Positions 51,490-60,050 of a stretch of DNA of 64,000 nt are shown in pieces. The stretch's first letter is position 1, and the number at the start of each line of letters is the position of its first letter. Below the pieces are notes generated by a model. That model saw only the letters and a list, made by a program, of their open reading frames with translations, was not told where the DNA came from and did no database searches. Both the position numbers and the translations under genes were made by a program. Origin of the DNA: an uncultured Ectothiorhodospiraceae bacterium (GTDB lineage Bacteria; Pseudomonadota; Gammaproteobacteria; Nevskiales; Oceanococcaceae); assembly GCA_937141935.1 (NCBI GenBank), contig CAKZQS010000005.1, forward strand, positions 62,001 through 126,000, given 5' to 3'.

Positions 51490-51813
51490 ATGACGCACAA
51501 GGCGACCGAGGTCACCATCGTGGCCGAGAAGGTGATCCAGGAGCAGATCGTCGAGATCATCGAGCGCGCCGGCGCCACCGGCTACACGATTCTCGAAGGC
51601 AGCGGCAAGGGCCAGCATGCCCGGCGCACGCACGAGCGGCCCTCGGTGGCCGGTGATGCCTTCGACATCGTCAAGATCGAGGCCATCCTGGGTGACCGCG
51701 CCGCCGCCGAGCAGGTGGCCGACGAGGTGGCGAACACCTTGTTCACCCACTACTCGGGCATCGTCTACCTCGAAGAGGTGGAGATCCTGCGTCGCGCGCG
51801 CTTCTGGCGTTAG
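51490..51813 (+). CDS. sbtB: SbtB-like PII-family carbon-sensing protein
   Basis: A 107-residue trimeric PII-superfamily protein. It has the ferredoxin-like fold signs VTIVAEKVIQEQIVEIIERAGATGYTILEGSGKGQ with a T-loop region (HARRTHERPSVAGDAFDIVKIEAILGD) and LFTHYSGIVYLEEVEILR in the last strand. SbtB binds adenine nucleotides (cAMP, AMP, ADP, ATP) and plugs SbtA. The redox-active C-terminal Cys extension (R-loop) of cyanobacterial SbtB is missing; this protein ends RRARFWR. AGGAG lies upstream. The pairing with sbtA secures the call. Confidence 0.9.
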   Translation: MTHKATEVTIVAEKVIQEQIVEIIERAGATGYTILEGSGKGQHARRTHERPSVAGDAFDIVKIEAILGDRAAAEQVADEVANTLFTHYSGIVYLEEVEILRRARFWR

Positions 51814-51825
51814 GCCGGCGCGGCG

Positions 51826-53067
51826 CTAATACAGCGCCACCGGCAGGCGGAAGATCACCGACCAGTTGTACAGCGGCAGCGGCGAACCGCCCGGGCCCTC
51901 CACCGTGGCCGGGTCGCTGTCGCGCAGGTTGCCGCGCTGGCCGCTGTGCGGCCCGGCGGGCGCCCCCAGCGGCTGATCGTAGGCGTAGCGCACGAAGGCT
52001 GGCGGCTGCAGCGCGCGCGCCAGGCTCAGGCGCACCCCGGCATCGCCAACCAGTTGCACCGCATCGATGGGCACGGCGCCCGCGGCGTCGGTGACGGCAA
52101 AGCCGTAATCGCCGGGATTGCTGACGGCCTGCGTGTCGAGCACCAGCGGCGGCACCGGCACGTGGTAGTGCAGCGTCAACGCGGCGGCGCCACCGTCCTG
52201 CCGCGCCGTTGCGGCCAGCGGATGCAGCGGCTGCCAGGGCCGCCCTTCCAGCACGGCCTGGCGGTAGGCCTTGGCGAAATAGCCACCGAGCCAGCGGTAG
52301 CCGGTGTTGCTGGGGTGCAGCCCGTCCACATAGGGCAGGTGGTAGGCCGGGGACACCAGGTGCAGCAGCGGGTTGTCGCGGGACGCGTCCAGCTGCGCCT
52401 GCGCGATGGTGGAAGGCTGGCGCAGCGAGGCCTCGGAACTCGTTTGCATCATCAACAGGGGCACGCTGCCATCGACGCCGGTTACGGCGTAGGCGTGGCG
52501 CTGCACGTCGGCCTGCAGGGTGTGCAAACGCTCCGCATAGGCCGCGCCATCGCCGCCGGCATCGGATTCGCCCTGCAGCCACAGCATCGCGCTGACGCGA
52601 TGGGTCCGCCCCAGCGCCAGCGCGTGCTGGTGGCCCCACCAGGCCTGGGCAATCGCGTTCCAGTACACGCCATGCGGGTCGCCACCGGCGAAGTCCAGCT
52701 CGGCGATGGGCGTGGCTGAACGGCCACTCAGGCTCAGCAACAGCGGGTGCTCGGCCAGCGTACAGGCCGGCGCCTCGAGGCTGGCCTGCAGTTGGCCGGC
52801 AAAGCCCGGCGCGACGGTCTCGGTGCCGTTACTGGCCAGGGGCACCAGCGCGGAGGTGTTCCAGTGATGCAGCCCGCCGGCAAACATCAGCGCATCACCC
52901 GCACCGGGCGGGGCCAGGGCCGGCGCGCCGCTCACGCCCAGGGAAAGGGACTGACCGGAAATCAGCACTTGGTTCAGGGGTTGCGCCAGGGCGAGCGGCG
53001 CAGCGAAAACAAACCACAGCGCCATACTCCACCGCACAGCACCGTGGCGGGCGGGGAAGCAGCGCAT
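51826..53067 (-). CDS. Exported SGNH esterase, sialate O-acetylesterase-like
   Basis: A 413-residue exported enzyme. Signal peptide ends near PLALAQP. The SGNH/SASA blocks are LISGQSLSLGVSG with the nucleophile Ser, LWLQGESDAGG with the Gln-Gly-Glu of the third block, and YVDGLHPSNTGY with the catalytic Asp and His. A C-terminal beta-domain of about 120 residues follows. The domain removes O-acetyl groups from sialic acids or plant polysaccharides; substrate unproven. It is alone on its transcript. Tandem 11-bp repeats and a hairpin lie upstream. The gap to the convergent sbtB gene is only 12 bp. Confidence 0.82.
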   Translation of the reverse strand: MRCFPARHGAVRWSMALWFVFAAPLALAQPLNQVLISGQSLSLGVSGAPALAPPGAGDALMFAGGLHHWNTSALVPLASNGTETVAPGFAGQLQASLEAPACTLAEHPLLLSLSGRSATPIAELDFAGGDPHGVYWNAIAQAWWGHQHALALGRTHRVSAMLWLQGESDAGGDGAAYAERLHTLQADVQRHAYAVTGVDGSVPLLMMQTSSEASLRQPSTIAQAQLDASRDNPLLHLVSPAYHLPYVDGLHPSNTGYRWLGGYFAKAYRQAVLEGRPWQPLHPLAATARQDGGAAALTLHYHVPVPPLVLDTQAVSNPGDYGFAVTDAAGAVPIDAVQLVGDAGVRLSLARALQPPAFVRYAYDQPLGAPAGPHSGQRGNLRDSDPATVEGPGGSPLPLYNWSVIFRLPVALY

Positions 53068-53111
53068 CCCAAGTCTCCAACAACACGGTTGGCTTCACCC
53101 TGCCGGCCGCG

Positions 53112-53133
53112 GCGTCAATGCCGCGTCAATGCC
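53112..53133. repeat. Perfect tandem 11-bp repeat upstream of the SGNH esterase
   Basis: GCGTCAATGCC occurs twice head to tail (53112-53122 and 53123-53133), 45-66 bp before the esterase ATG. One-turn spacing and location suit an operator for a regulator binding direct repeats, but no promoter core is obvious nearby. Confidence 0.5.
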
Positions 53134-53138
53134 CAAGG

Positions 53139-53169
53139 CTTCGAGCCGCGCAGCCCGGGCTGCTCGAAG
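53139..53169. terminator. Strong hairpin between two exported-protein genes
   Basis: A perfect 14-bp palindrome GCAGCCCGGGCTGC (53150-53163) is flanked by CTTCGAG (53139-53145) and TCGAAG (53164-53169), giving a long stem with one bulge. It lies 29 bp downstream of the 228-residue gene in the direction of transcription. It may end that transcript; only a short T stretch is absent, so it is uncertain. Confidence 0.4.
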
Positions 53170-53198
53170 TTGCTCCACCGCAGCCGCTTGGCGCCCCC

Positions 53199-53885
53199 CT
53201 AGCGTTCGCTCATGGCCGGGCGCCGGTAGCGCAGCGTATTGCCACGCGGCAGGTAGCTCAGGTCCAGCGTGCGCCCGTCGCTGTGCAGCACGGCGTAGCA
53301 GCGGGACATCTCGTGATCTTCGGGTTCGGTCATCCGTAGCAGCGGCTGGTCGTCACTTACGAGCTCGCCGCAACGCGGCACGATCTGCAAAAACTCATGG
53401 CCGGCGTAGCGGCCGGCGTGCAGCCAGCGCAGCTCGGAGCCGAAAACCTCGAAGGCCGCATCGGGGTCGTCCACCGAGACCCAGGGCCCCTGGAGCTGCT
53501 CGCGCAGCCGCGCGTGCGCGTCGCCCTGAGGGTCCAGGCGCACGCCCGTCAGCGTGATTTCGGCGGTGATGTCACCGATGGTGCCCAGCGCCCCCTCCAG
53601 CAGCAGCGGGAGGTTGGCCGGGAGCCGCTCCAGGGCGGCCAGCAGTCCGGGCGGGGTGTCGCCCTCGTAATAGGCGTAGAACTTCCAGCCGTTGACGTGA
53701 AAGCTGCAGTGCTCCACGCCGTCGATGATGTCGCAGCCCTGCATCAGGCCCGCCCAGGGCCCGCCGGATTCCAGGTCGGCCAGGGCCGGCCCGGTCCAGG
53801 CGCACAGGCCCGCCCACGCCACGCCCAGGACGGCGACGCCCCGACCTGCCCTTCGACCCCACCCCAACTTGGTTTCCTGCCACAT
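53199..53885 (-). CDS. Exported protein of unknown function
   Basis: A 228-residue protein with a signal sequence (GRGVAVLGVAWAGLCAWTGPALA) and a mature domain starting DLESGGPWAGLMQGCDIIDGVEHCSFHVNGWKFYAYYEGD. Four Cys suggest disulfides. The sequence alternates strands with acidic loops (PEDHEMSRCYAV, RTLDLSYLPRGNTLRYRRP). No family is recognised. The start at 53885 (MWQETKLGW) is taken from the best signal peptide. It is transcribed toward the SGNH esterase gene 131 bp further on. Confidence 0.65.
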   Translation of the reverse strand: MWQETKLGWGRRAGRGVAVLGVAWAGLCAWTGPALADLESGGPWAGLMQGCDIIDGVEHCSFHVNGWKFYAYYEGDTPPGLLAALERLPANLPLLLEGALGTIGDITAEITLTGVRLDPQGDAHARLREQLQGPWVSVDDPDAAFEVFGSELRWLHAGRYAGHEFLQIVPRCGELVSDDQPLLRMTEPEDHEMSRCYAVLHSDGRTLDLSYLPRGNTLRYRRPAMSER

Positions 53886-54026
53886 GTCTCGCCCCCGTTC
53901 TGGCCGCAACGGCCGGCCCGACTATGGCGCCGGCACGGTCCGGCGGCAAGCGCGGGCGGGGCGGCAAGAGCCGCATCCGGTAATCTTGGCGGCCAGCCCC
54001 CGCCCGCGGCTTTGTGCCGCCCCGCC

Positions 54027-55367
54027 GTGGCCGACAACCCAAACGACACCCCCGGCCGCGGGCGCGGCCGGCGCATCCTGGCCGCCGGCGCCCGCACGCT
54101 GGGGCGCAGCGTGGCGCGGCCTTTCACCCGCACCGAGGCCGGCGCCCACTGGGCGCGCGTGGGCGCCGACTGGTTCGCGACGCTGAGCGACCTGAAGGGC
54201 GCGGCGATGAAGATGGGGCAAATGATGTCCCAGTACGCCGACCTGCTGCCGCCCGAACTAGCCGAGCAGCTGGGGCGCCTGCAGGCCAGTGCCGAGCCAC
54301 TGCCATGGGGCGACATCGAGGCGCTGCTGCGCGAGCGCTGGAGCGAGGCGCAATGGGCGCAGCTGGCCCATATCGACCCCACCCCGCTGGCCAGCGCCTC
54401 CATCGGCCAGGTGCACCTGGCGGCGCTGGTTGACGGCCGCGCGGTGGCGGTCAAGGTGCGTTACCCCGGCGTGGCCGACGCCGTGGATGCGGACGTGCGC
54501 AACCTGGGCCGGCTGATGCGGCTGGCCGGCGTGCTGCCGCTGGAGCGCCGCGACCTGGACGCGATGCTGGCCGAGGTCCGCGCGCGGCTGCGCGAAGAGG
54601 TCGACTACGAGCTGGAGCGGCAGCGCCTGGCGCTGTTCAACGACCTGCCGCACAGCGAGGGCGTGATCTACCCCAAGCCAATCAATGCGTTGTGCGCGGA
54701 CGGGGTGCTGGTGACCAGCTACGAGCCCGGCAGCGCCGTGGAGGACGCCCGTCGCTGGCCGCAGCCGCTGCGCGACCAGCTCGCCGCGCGCTATTGCGAC
54801 TGGATCATCGCCTCCCTGCTGGACCACGGCTGGCTGCACGCCGACCCGCACCCGGGCAACTTCGCCTTTCGTGAGGACGGCCGGCTGATCGTGTACGACT
54901 TTGGCTGCGTGAAGCAGGTGGGCCGCCATGAACAGACGGAGATGGTGGCCATCGTGCGCGCCGGCCTGGCCGGTGACTGGGCCGGCGTGCACGCGACACT
55001 GGGCCGCCTGGGCAGCCTGAGCCGCCCGCACGCCCCCCTGACGCCGGAGCTGGAAACGGTCTATCGCCAGCACCACGACGCCCTGGCCGGGCCGCTGCTG
55101 GCCGACCCGCCCTTCGAATTTCGCGACCCCGACTTCATTCCCGAGGCGCGCCGCGCCATCCGCGGCGCGCTGCCGCAGTGGCGCGCCTTCCGCCCGGTGC
55201 CCGAGCTGGCCTTCGTGATGCGCACACTGAGCGGCGGCTACTGGCTGCTGCGCCAGCTGGAGGCCCGGGTGGACCTGGCCAGCCGCCTGGAGGCGATCGC
55301 GGCGCGCCACCCGCACCGCCCGGCCGCAACCGACCGGCAATCCCGACCCGAGGCCGCCCGCCAATGA
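54027..55367 (+). CDS. UbiB/ABC1/ADCK-family atypical kinase
   Basis: A 446-residue protein of the ABC1 (UbiB-like) family: the KxGQ motif MKMGQMMSQYADLLP at the N-terminus of the fold, LASASIGQVH (the Ala-rich loop in place of the normal Gly-rich loop), the ATP Lys in VAVKVRYPG, LHADPHPGNF in the catalytic loop and VYDFG at the metal site. It lacks the long C-terminal membrane tail of UbiB itself, so is a soluble paralogue of the AarF type. The family is needed for ubiquinone or lipid metabolism. It starts with GTG at 54027 and overlaps the DUF3429 gene by ATGA. Confidence 0.9.
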   Translation: MADNPNDTPGRGRGRRILAAGARTLGRSVARPFTRTEAGAHWARVGADWFATLSDLKGAAMKMGQMMSQYADLLPPELAEQLGRLQASAEPLPWGDIEALLRERWSEAQWAQLAHIDPTPLASASIGQVHLAALVDGRAVAVKVRYPGVADAVDADVRNLGRLMRLAGVLPLERRDLDAMLAEVRARLREEVDYELERQRLALFNDLPHSEGVIYPKPINALCADGVLVTSYEPGSAVEDARRWPQPLRDQLAARYCDWIIASLLDHGWLHADPHPGNFAFREDGRLIVYDFGCVKQVGRHEQTEMVAIVRAGLAGDWAGVHATLGRLGSLSRPHAPLTPELETVYRQHHDALAGPLLADPPFEFRDPDFIPEARRAIRGALPQWRAFRPVPELAFVMRTLSGGYWLLRQLEARVDLASRLEAIAARHPHRPAATDRQSRPEAARQ

Positions 55368-56116
55368 GCCCGACCGACCTCCCTCCCCCTAAGGCCACCG
55401 AGGCCACCGAGGCCAACGGCGGCGGCGAATACACGCTGTACACCTCGCGGCTCACCGACACCCGGCACGTCGAGGCGCGGCTGCGCGCCGCGGGCCGCAG
55501 CTACCGCATCGAAACGATGCCGATGGGCGATGCGCAGATGCGCGCGCGCTTTCATGCACTGTGCGAGCAGGCCGGCCGCGAGCAACTGCCGCTGGTGCGC
55601 CAGGGCGAGCGCTGGGTGGGCGGCGAATACGAGCTGCTGGCCGAGCTGGATGCCGCGGCCGACACCGCCAGCGCCTCGGCGCCGGGCGGCGCACGCCCCT
55701 TCCCGGCCGCGGGCCTGGCCATCGGCTATGCCGGCCTGCTGCCCTTCGTAGCCGGCGCGCTGACGCCGCTGTGGGCGGGCGCCCCGGCCTGGGCCACGGC
55801 GGCCTGGCTGGCCTATGGGCTGATCATCCTGGCCTTCATGGCCGGCAGCCAATGGGGCGCCGCACTGGGCTGGCCCAGCGCGCCGGGCAGCTGGTGGGCG
55901 CGCAGCGTGGCCGCGCCGCTGGTGGCCTGGCCGCTGGCCTTCGCCCAGCCGGTGTTCCAGGCCTATGGCCTGGCGCTGCTGTTTGGCGAGCTGACCATGC
56001 TCGACCGCGAGCTGGCCGCCGCCGGCCGCTACCCGCCGGGCTACCTGCGCCTGCGCTGGCAGCTCAGCAGCGTGGTGATCGTGGCGCTGATCCTGGGCGC
56101 GCTGCTGCGGGGCTGA
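55364..56116 (+). CDS. DUF3429 membrane protein with an N-terminal glutaredoxin-like domain
   Basis: A 250-residue fusion. Residues about 20-105 have the glutaredoxin-like pattern (YTLYTSRLTDTRHVEARLRAAGRSYRIETM, LPLVRQGERWVGGEYELLAEL), but the redox Cys of the CxxC site are replaced by Ser and Thr. Residues about 115-250 form the DUF3429 membrane domain with four helices (IGYAGLLPFVAGAL, MAGSQWGAALGWP, LAFAQPVFQAYGLALLFGELTMLDRE). No role is known. It is translationally coupled to the UbiB-family gene. Other DUF3429 proteins I know of lack the N-terminal part. Confidence 0.8.
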   Translation: MSPTDLPPPKATEATEANGGGEYTLYTSRLTDTRHVEARLRAAGRSYRIETMPMGDAQMRARFHALCEQAGREQLPLVRQGERWVGGEYELLAELDAAADTASASAPGGARPFPAAGLAIGYAGLLPFVAGALTPLWAGAPAWATAAWLAYGLIILAFMAGSQWGAALGWPSAPGSWWARSVAAPLVAWPLAFAQPVFQAYGLALLFGELTMLDRELAAAGRYPPGYLRLRWQLSSVVIVALILGALLRG

Positions 56117-56135
56117 AGCCGCCCCAGACGGCCGG

Positions 56136-58343
56136 CTAGCGCAGGCCCTCCACCCGCTCCCACATCCGCAGGTAGCCCTCGGCACTGCGGAACAGCATCT
56201 CCATGGCCGTGTCGCGGCCCTCGCCGCCATGGTGCTGCACGTCGGCGACCCAGTCAGCGTACAGGCCGTAGTGCGCGACGCCGTCGGCATTCAGGTCGAA
56301 GACCCGCTCGCCCGTCACCTGCCGGTCGAAGACAACACGGCCGTCGTAGGAGGTGAAGGGGTACTGCAGCGGGTCGGCGTCGGCGCCCGAGCGCACGCCG
56401 GGCAGCGGACCCAGGCCATTGGCGTCGGTGCCTATGCCCAAGTGCAAGAAGGCGCCGGGCGGAGCCGAGGGGATATAGCGGTCGAAGACGCCGCTGACAA
56501 AGCAGTCGGCGGTGCAGGAATAGCGGGCGAAGGCGCCCTCCACTTCCCACACGCGCGGCAACGCGTCCTCGTTGGTCCAGCTATGGGCGGTGACCACCGG
56601 GTAGCCATAGTCGCGGGCGATCTGCAGGATGCGGTCGCGGGTGCGGGCCCCGGTGTGGTCGATCTCGATGATCAGCTTCTGCCGCATCATCTCCGCGATC
56701 ATGAACTCGCCGTGCGGCGTCAGCTCCAGCGCATTGCACCAACGGGTGTCGCCGCCGGCGCCGGACTCGGCGAGCAGCGTGTTGGCCAGGCCATCGAGCA
56801 AACCCGGCGGCGGCTGATCCATCTGGTCCTCACCCAGCGGCGCGCATTCCTCGGTATGCGTCCCCGCCACCGGCTGACGGGCGCCGCCGAAGGCGTTGTC
56901 CTCCTTGTGGATGGGGAACAGGCTGCGCAGGCCCAGCGCCTTGAGTTCGGCCAGCTGTTCGCGGATGTCGGTAATGCTGCAATTGGGCTGGTCGTAGGTC
57001 CGCCCGCAATCAAACAGCCGCGAGACTTCGGCGCCCATGACCACCGCCATCTGGCCATTGGCGATGACTTCGCGGGCCTCGGTCGGGTGGGTCACGATGC
57101 GGAACCAGCCTTCGCCGGGGCCGCCTTCCTGGGCATCGATATAGTCCTGCAGGGCCAGCAACTGCTCGCGCTGGTGGCGGATCGAGGCCATGGGATTGCA
57201 GTCGTTGCGGTTGAAAGCCGCATGCAGCGAGCACAGCAGCTGGCTCTCGACGAAGTGGTTCACCATCAGCTTCTGCCCGGCCAGGAAGGCGCGCTTGAGC
57301 CACAGGTAGTAGGTCTGGTGGTGGGTCAGCTCGGAGGAGCCGGGCCAATCGGCGAAGCGCGGCCAGCCGGTCGTGTCATGGGGGGCCGTGGCGACCACGT
57401 AGCTGACCGGCGACAGCGTGCCTTCCGGGCCGTGGTGCTGCGCGCAGTCCCCCAGCGCCTGGGTGATGCCCAAGGGGTGAAAGGGGTAGCCATAGGTCAC
57501 GCGGCCGCCCAGATACTCGCTGCCGGTGATGTGGTTGTGGCCATCCACCCAGCCAAACACGCTGCCGTCCGCGTTCAGGCGCTTGGGCGCTTGCAGCACC
57601 TGCGCGTTGAGTTCGGCCTCGGGGAACTCCGCGCAGCCCTCGGCCGCCTGCAGGCGGAAACCATCGACGCCCCGCGCCATTGCGATGTCGGCCAGCGCGA
57701 GCGGGCCGGACTGGGTCGCCGCCAGGCGCAGGCCGGTGACCTGGTGCGTCAGCCAAAAAGCCCCGGTCTCGCTGCGGCTCAGGTTCCAGATCGCCAGCTC
57801 GGTCGGTGCCGGCAACGCTGCCAGGGCCGGCTGCACCGGCGTGTCACCCAGATCGCGCGCGCGGTCGCGCAGGTCCAGGCCGGTCTGCCGCAGCACGGAG
57901 CCGACCGGCGTGCGGGTGCCGTCCACCATCTCGACCAGCGCGCCCAGGCCGGCCGCGATGCTGCCGGCGTTGCCGACAAAGTCGCCCGCCTGGCCAATCA
58001 GCTCGCCCAGCGGGTCGCTGACGCCCAGCAGCTGGCCCTGTTCGTCCTGCAGCAGGTAGCTGCCCAGCCCGGTGGCCTTGAAGTAAAAGCGCGAGCCATC
58101 CGCGGCCGCCGCCGCCGTAGCGGCCCAGCCCTCGCCCTCGCGCAGCACCCACTGGCCCGCAGCCTCGGACTGCAGGCTCCAGCAGGCGCTGGCCGGCGCA
58201 TAGATACCGTCGGGGTTGCCGTCGGGCTGCGTGTCCTGCGCAGCGGCGCGGGCGGCGCCGTCCCCGCCCGGTTGCGATTCGCGGCCGCCGCCACAGGCGC
58301 ACAGCAGTAACAGGGCCATGATGGCCAGCGGACGTAAAGGCAC
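56136..58343 (-). CDS. Lipoprotein with dipeptidase (M19)-like metal hydrolase domain
   Basis: A 735-residue lipoprotein (signal LLLLCAC, lipobox Cys near residue 17). The first 250 residues hold a beta-rich region of unknown fold; then a TIM-barrel metal hydrolase begins at FGWVDGHNHITGSEYLGG (first two ligands). Further motifs are VVMGAEVSRLF (Glu), LFPIHKEDNAFGG (His), IIEIDHTGARTRDRIL (Asp/His) and GIGTDANG (Asp). Similar blocks occur in renal dipeptidase-like (M19) proteins, though the spacing is larger than in classic members. The start is a GTG with GAGGAG upstream. It is divergent from phoX. Confidence 0.72.
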   Translation of the reverse strand: MPLRPLAIMALLLLCACGGGRESQPGGDGAARAAAQDTQPDGNPDGIYAPASACWSLQSEAAGQWVLREGEGWAATAAAAADGSRFYFKATGLGSYLLQDEQGQLLGVSDPLGELIGQAGDFVGNAGSIAAGLGALVEMVDGTRTPVGSVLRQTGLDLRDRARDLGDTPVQPALAALPAPTELAIWNLSRSETGAFWLTHQVTGLRLAATQSGPLALADIAMARGVDGFRLQAAEGCAEFPEAELNAQVLQAPKRLNADGSVFGWVDGHNHITGSEYLGGRVTYGYPFHPLGITQALGDCAQHHGPEGTLSPVSYVVATAPHDTTGWPRFADWPGSSELTHHQTYYLWLKRAFLAGQKLMVNHFVESQLLCSLHAAFNRNDCNPMASIRHQREQLLALQDYIDAQEGGPGEGWFRIVTHPTEAREVIANGQMAVVMGAEVSRLFDCGRTYDQPNCSITDIREQLAELKALGLRSLFPIHKEDNAFGGARQPVAGTHTEECAPLGEDQMDQPPPGLLDGLANTLLAESGAGGDTRWCNALELTPHGEFMIAEMMRQKLIIEIDHTGARTRDRILQIARDYGYPVVTAHSWTNEDALPRVWEVEGAFARYSCTADCFVSGVFDRYIPSAPPGAFLHLGIGTDANGLGPLPGVRSGADADPLQYPFTSYDGRVVFDRQVTGERVFDLNADGVAHYGLYADWVADVQHHGGEGRDTAMEMLFRSAEGYLRMWERVEGLR

Positions 58344-58449
58344 TCGATGTCTCCTCGGGGTGCGGGCTGCACCCGCCGCAGTTTATCGGGCGGGCCGCGA
58401 TGCGCGCGCGACGCTCAAGATTCCGGCGGTTAGTATTTCCGACTGTGAG

Positions 58450-58479
58450 CCGCAACATCGCAGCGCGATAATGTTGCGG
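58450..58479. promoter_or_regulatory. Long hairpin/operator upstream of phoX
   Basis: CCGCAACAT (58450-58458) and ATGTTGCGG (58471-58479) are perfect 9-bp arms, and inside them ATCGC-AGC-GCGAT forms a nested stem. A TAGTAT (58431-58436), a possible -10 box, lies just upstream, so the element would sit at or just after the transcription start. It is in the 188-bp divergent gap, 52 bp before the phoX ATG. Confidence 0.55.
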
Positions 58480-58531
58480 TCGCGGCCGGCACCGCCTTGC
58501 CGGTCGCGCGTGAGACCTGCGAGAGAACCCC

Positions 58532-60046
58532 ATGCGCCCCGAAACGCCAACCCGTACGCTCCTGGCCGACGTCCAGGCCCAAGGCCTGAACCGCCGTACC
58601 TTCCTGCGCAACCTGCTGCTGTCCGCCGGCAGCATCAGCACGGCGCAATGGCTCACCGCCTGTGGTGGCGCCGATGGCAGCCCGACGGGCGGCGGCGGGG
58701 GTCTGAACCCCAACTTCAACAGCCGCTTCGCCACGATGGGGCCGTTGCAGGCGCCGGACGACAACGGCGTGCAACTGCCGGAGGGCTTCACCTCGCGGGT
58801 GCTGGCCGTGATCAACGAGCCGCCGATTCCCGAGAACCCCGATTTCTTGTGGCACTCCGACCCGGACGGCGGCGGCGTATTCCGCACCGACGACGGCGGC
58901 TGGATCTATGTGTCGAACTCGGAGGCGCGCGACGCCACCACGCTCTTCGGCCAGATTCCCGCCGTGCCGGTGCTCTCGGACCTGGCCACGCGCGACAGCC
59001 TGGAAACGTTGAACAGCGTGCTTGGCCCCATCACCGGGCTGACGCCGGTGCCGGCGCCGCTGATCACGCCCTTCGCCGGCGGCGTCAGCGCGCTGCGCTT
59101 CGATGCCGATGGCAACCTGGTGGATGCCTACCCGGTGCAGCGCAACACCACCACCAACTGCTCGGGCGGCGTCACGCCCTGGGGCACCTGGATCAATGGC
59201 GAGGAAATCGCCGACGGCTACATGTTCGAATGCAGCCCGCTGCGCGACGGTGGCACGCCGCGCCGGCTGGACCGCTTTGGCCGCAAGGCGCATGAGATGG
59301 CCGCCATTGACGTCGACGGCCGCGCGATCTACCACACCGAGGACGTCACCGGCGAGGACCGCTTCTACCGCACCGTGTTCGAGCGCGCCGACTGGCCGGC
59401 CGGCGGCCCGCCCAACTACGACGCCGGCGTGCTGCAGGTGCTGGCCGTCGACGCGGGCCTGGACGCCGCGCGTCAGGGCCCCACGCCGATCCGCTGGATC
59501 GACGCCATCGACGACGGCCGCCCGCAGCCCGAGGTCTACCTGGACGAGGCCACGATCTTCGCCGGCAACGAGGGCGTGTGGTACCTGCAGGGCTTCGTGT
59601 TCTTCACCACCAAGAGTGACGACAACATCTGGGTCATCGACACCCAGGGCGGCACCATCGAGAGCATTTACAACCCCGAGGACGGCCCCATCGGCTCGCC
59701 GGCGGACCCGAACGAGCCGCCGATGGCCGGCGTCGACAACATCGCGATGACGCTGGACGGCGAAATGGTCGTGGTCGAGGACGGCGGCGACATGCGCGCC
59801 ATGGTGCTGCTGCCCGACCGCCGCACCATCCCCCTGCTGCGCCTGCCCGGCGACCCCGAGGTCACCGAGGTGACCGGCCCGGCCTTCTCGCCGGACGGCC
59901 GCCGCATCTACGTGGCCAACCAGCGCGCCGGGCTCAACGGCTCGCCGGCGGCCTTTGGCACCGGCGGCGTGGTCTACGAGATCACCATGCCCTTCAGCGT
60001 GCGTGTGGATGCACCACTGGCCCGCCGCCTGGACGACGTGGGCTAA
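58532..60046 (+). CDS. phoX: PhoX-family (DUF839) Tat-exported phosphatase-like protein
   Basis: A 504-residue protein. The twin-arginine signal NRRTFLRNLLLSAGS (RR at about residues 21-22) marks folded, cofactor-loaded export. The body is a DUF839/PhoX propeller: FTSRVLAVI, HSDPDGGGVFRTDDGGWIYVSNSE, NCSGGVTPWGTWINGEE (the core PhoX NCAGG-TPWGT signature), NEGVWYLQGFVFFTTK and GPAFSPDGRRIYVANQ. PhoX enzymes are Ca2+/Fe3+ alkaline phosphatases active on phosphomonoesters; a lipobox-like TAC after the Tat signal suggests lipidation. The GH10 gene follows after 4 bp. No Pho box is visible upstream. Confidence 0.88.
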   Translation: MRPETPTRTLLADVQAQGLNRRTFLRNLLLSAGSISTAQWLTACGGADGSPTGGGGGLNPNFNSRFATMGPLQAPDDNGVQLPEGFTSRVLAVINEPPIPENPDFLWHSDPDGGGVFRTDDGGWIYVSNSEARDATTLFGQIPAVPVLSDLATRDSLETLNSVLGPITGLTPVPAPLITPFAGGVSALRFDADGNLVDAYPVQRNTTTNCSGGVTPWGTWINGEEIADGYMFECSPLRDGGTPRRLDRFGRKAHEMAAIDVDGRAIYHTEDVTGEDRFYRTVFERADWPAGGPPNYDAGVLQVLAVDAGLDAARQGPTPIRWIDAIDDGRPQPEVYLDEATIFAGNEGVWYLQGFVFFTTKSDDNIWVIDTQGGTIESIYNPEDGPIGSPADPNEPPMAGVDNIAMTLDGEMVVVEDGGDMRAMVLLPDRRTIPLLRLPGDPEVTEVTGPAFSPDGRRIYVANQRAGLNGSPAAFGTGGVVYEITMPFSVRVDAPLARRLDDVG

Positions 60047-60050
60047 GGCC

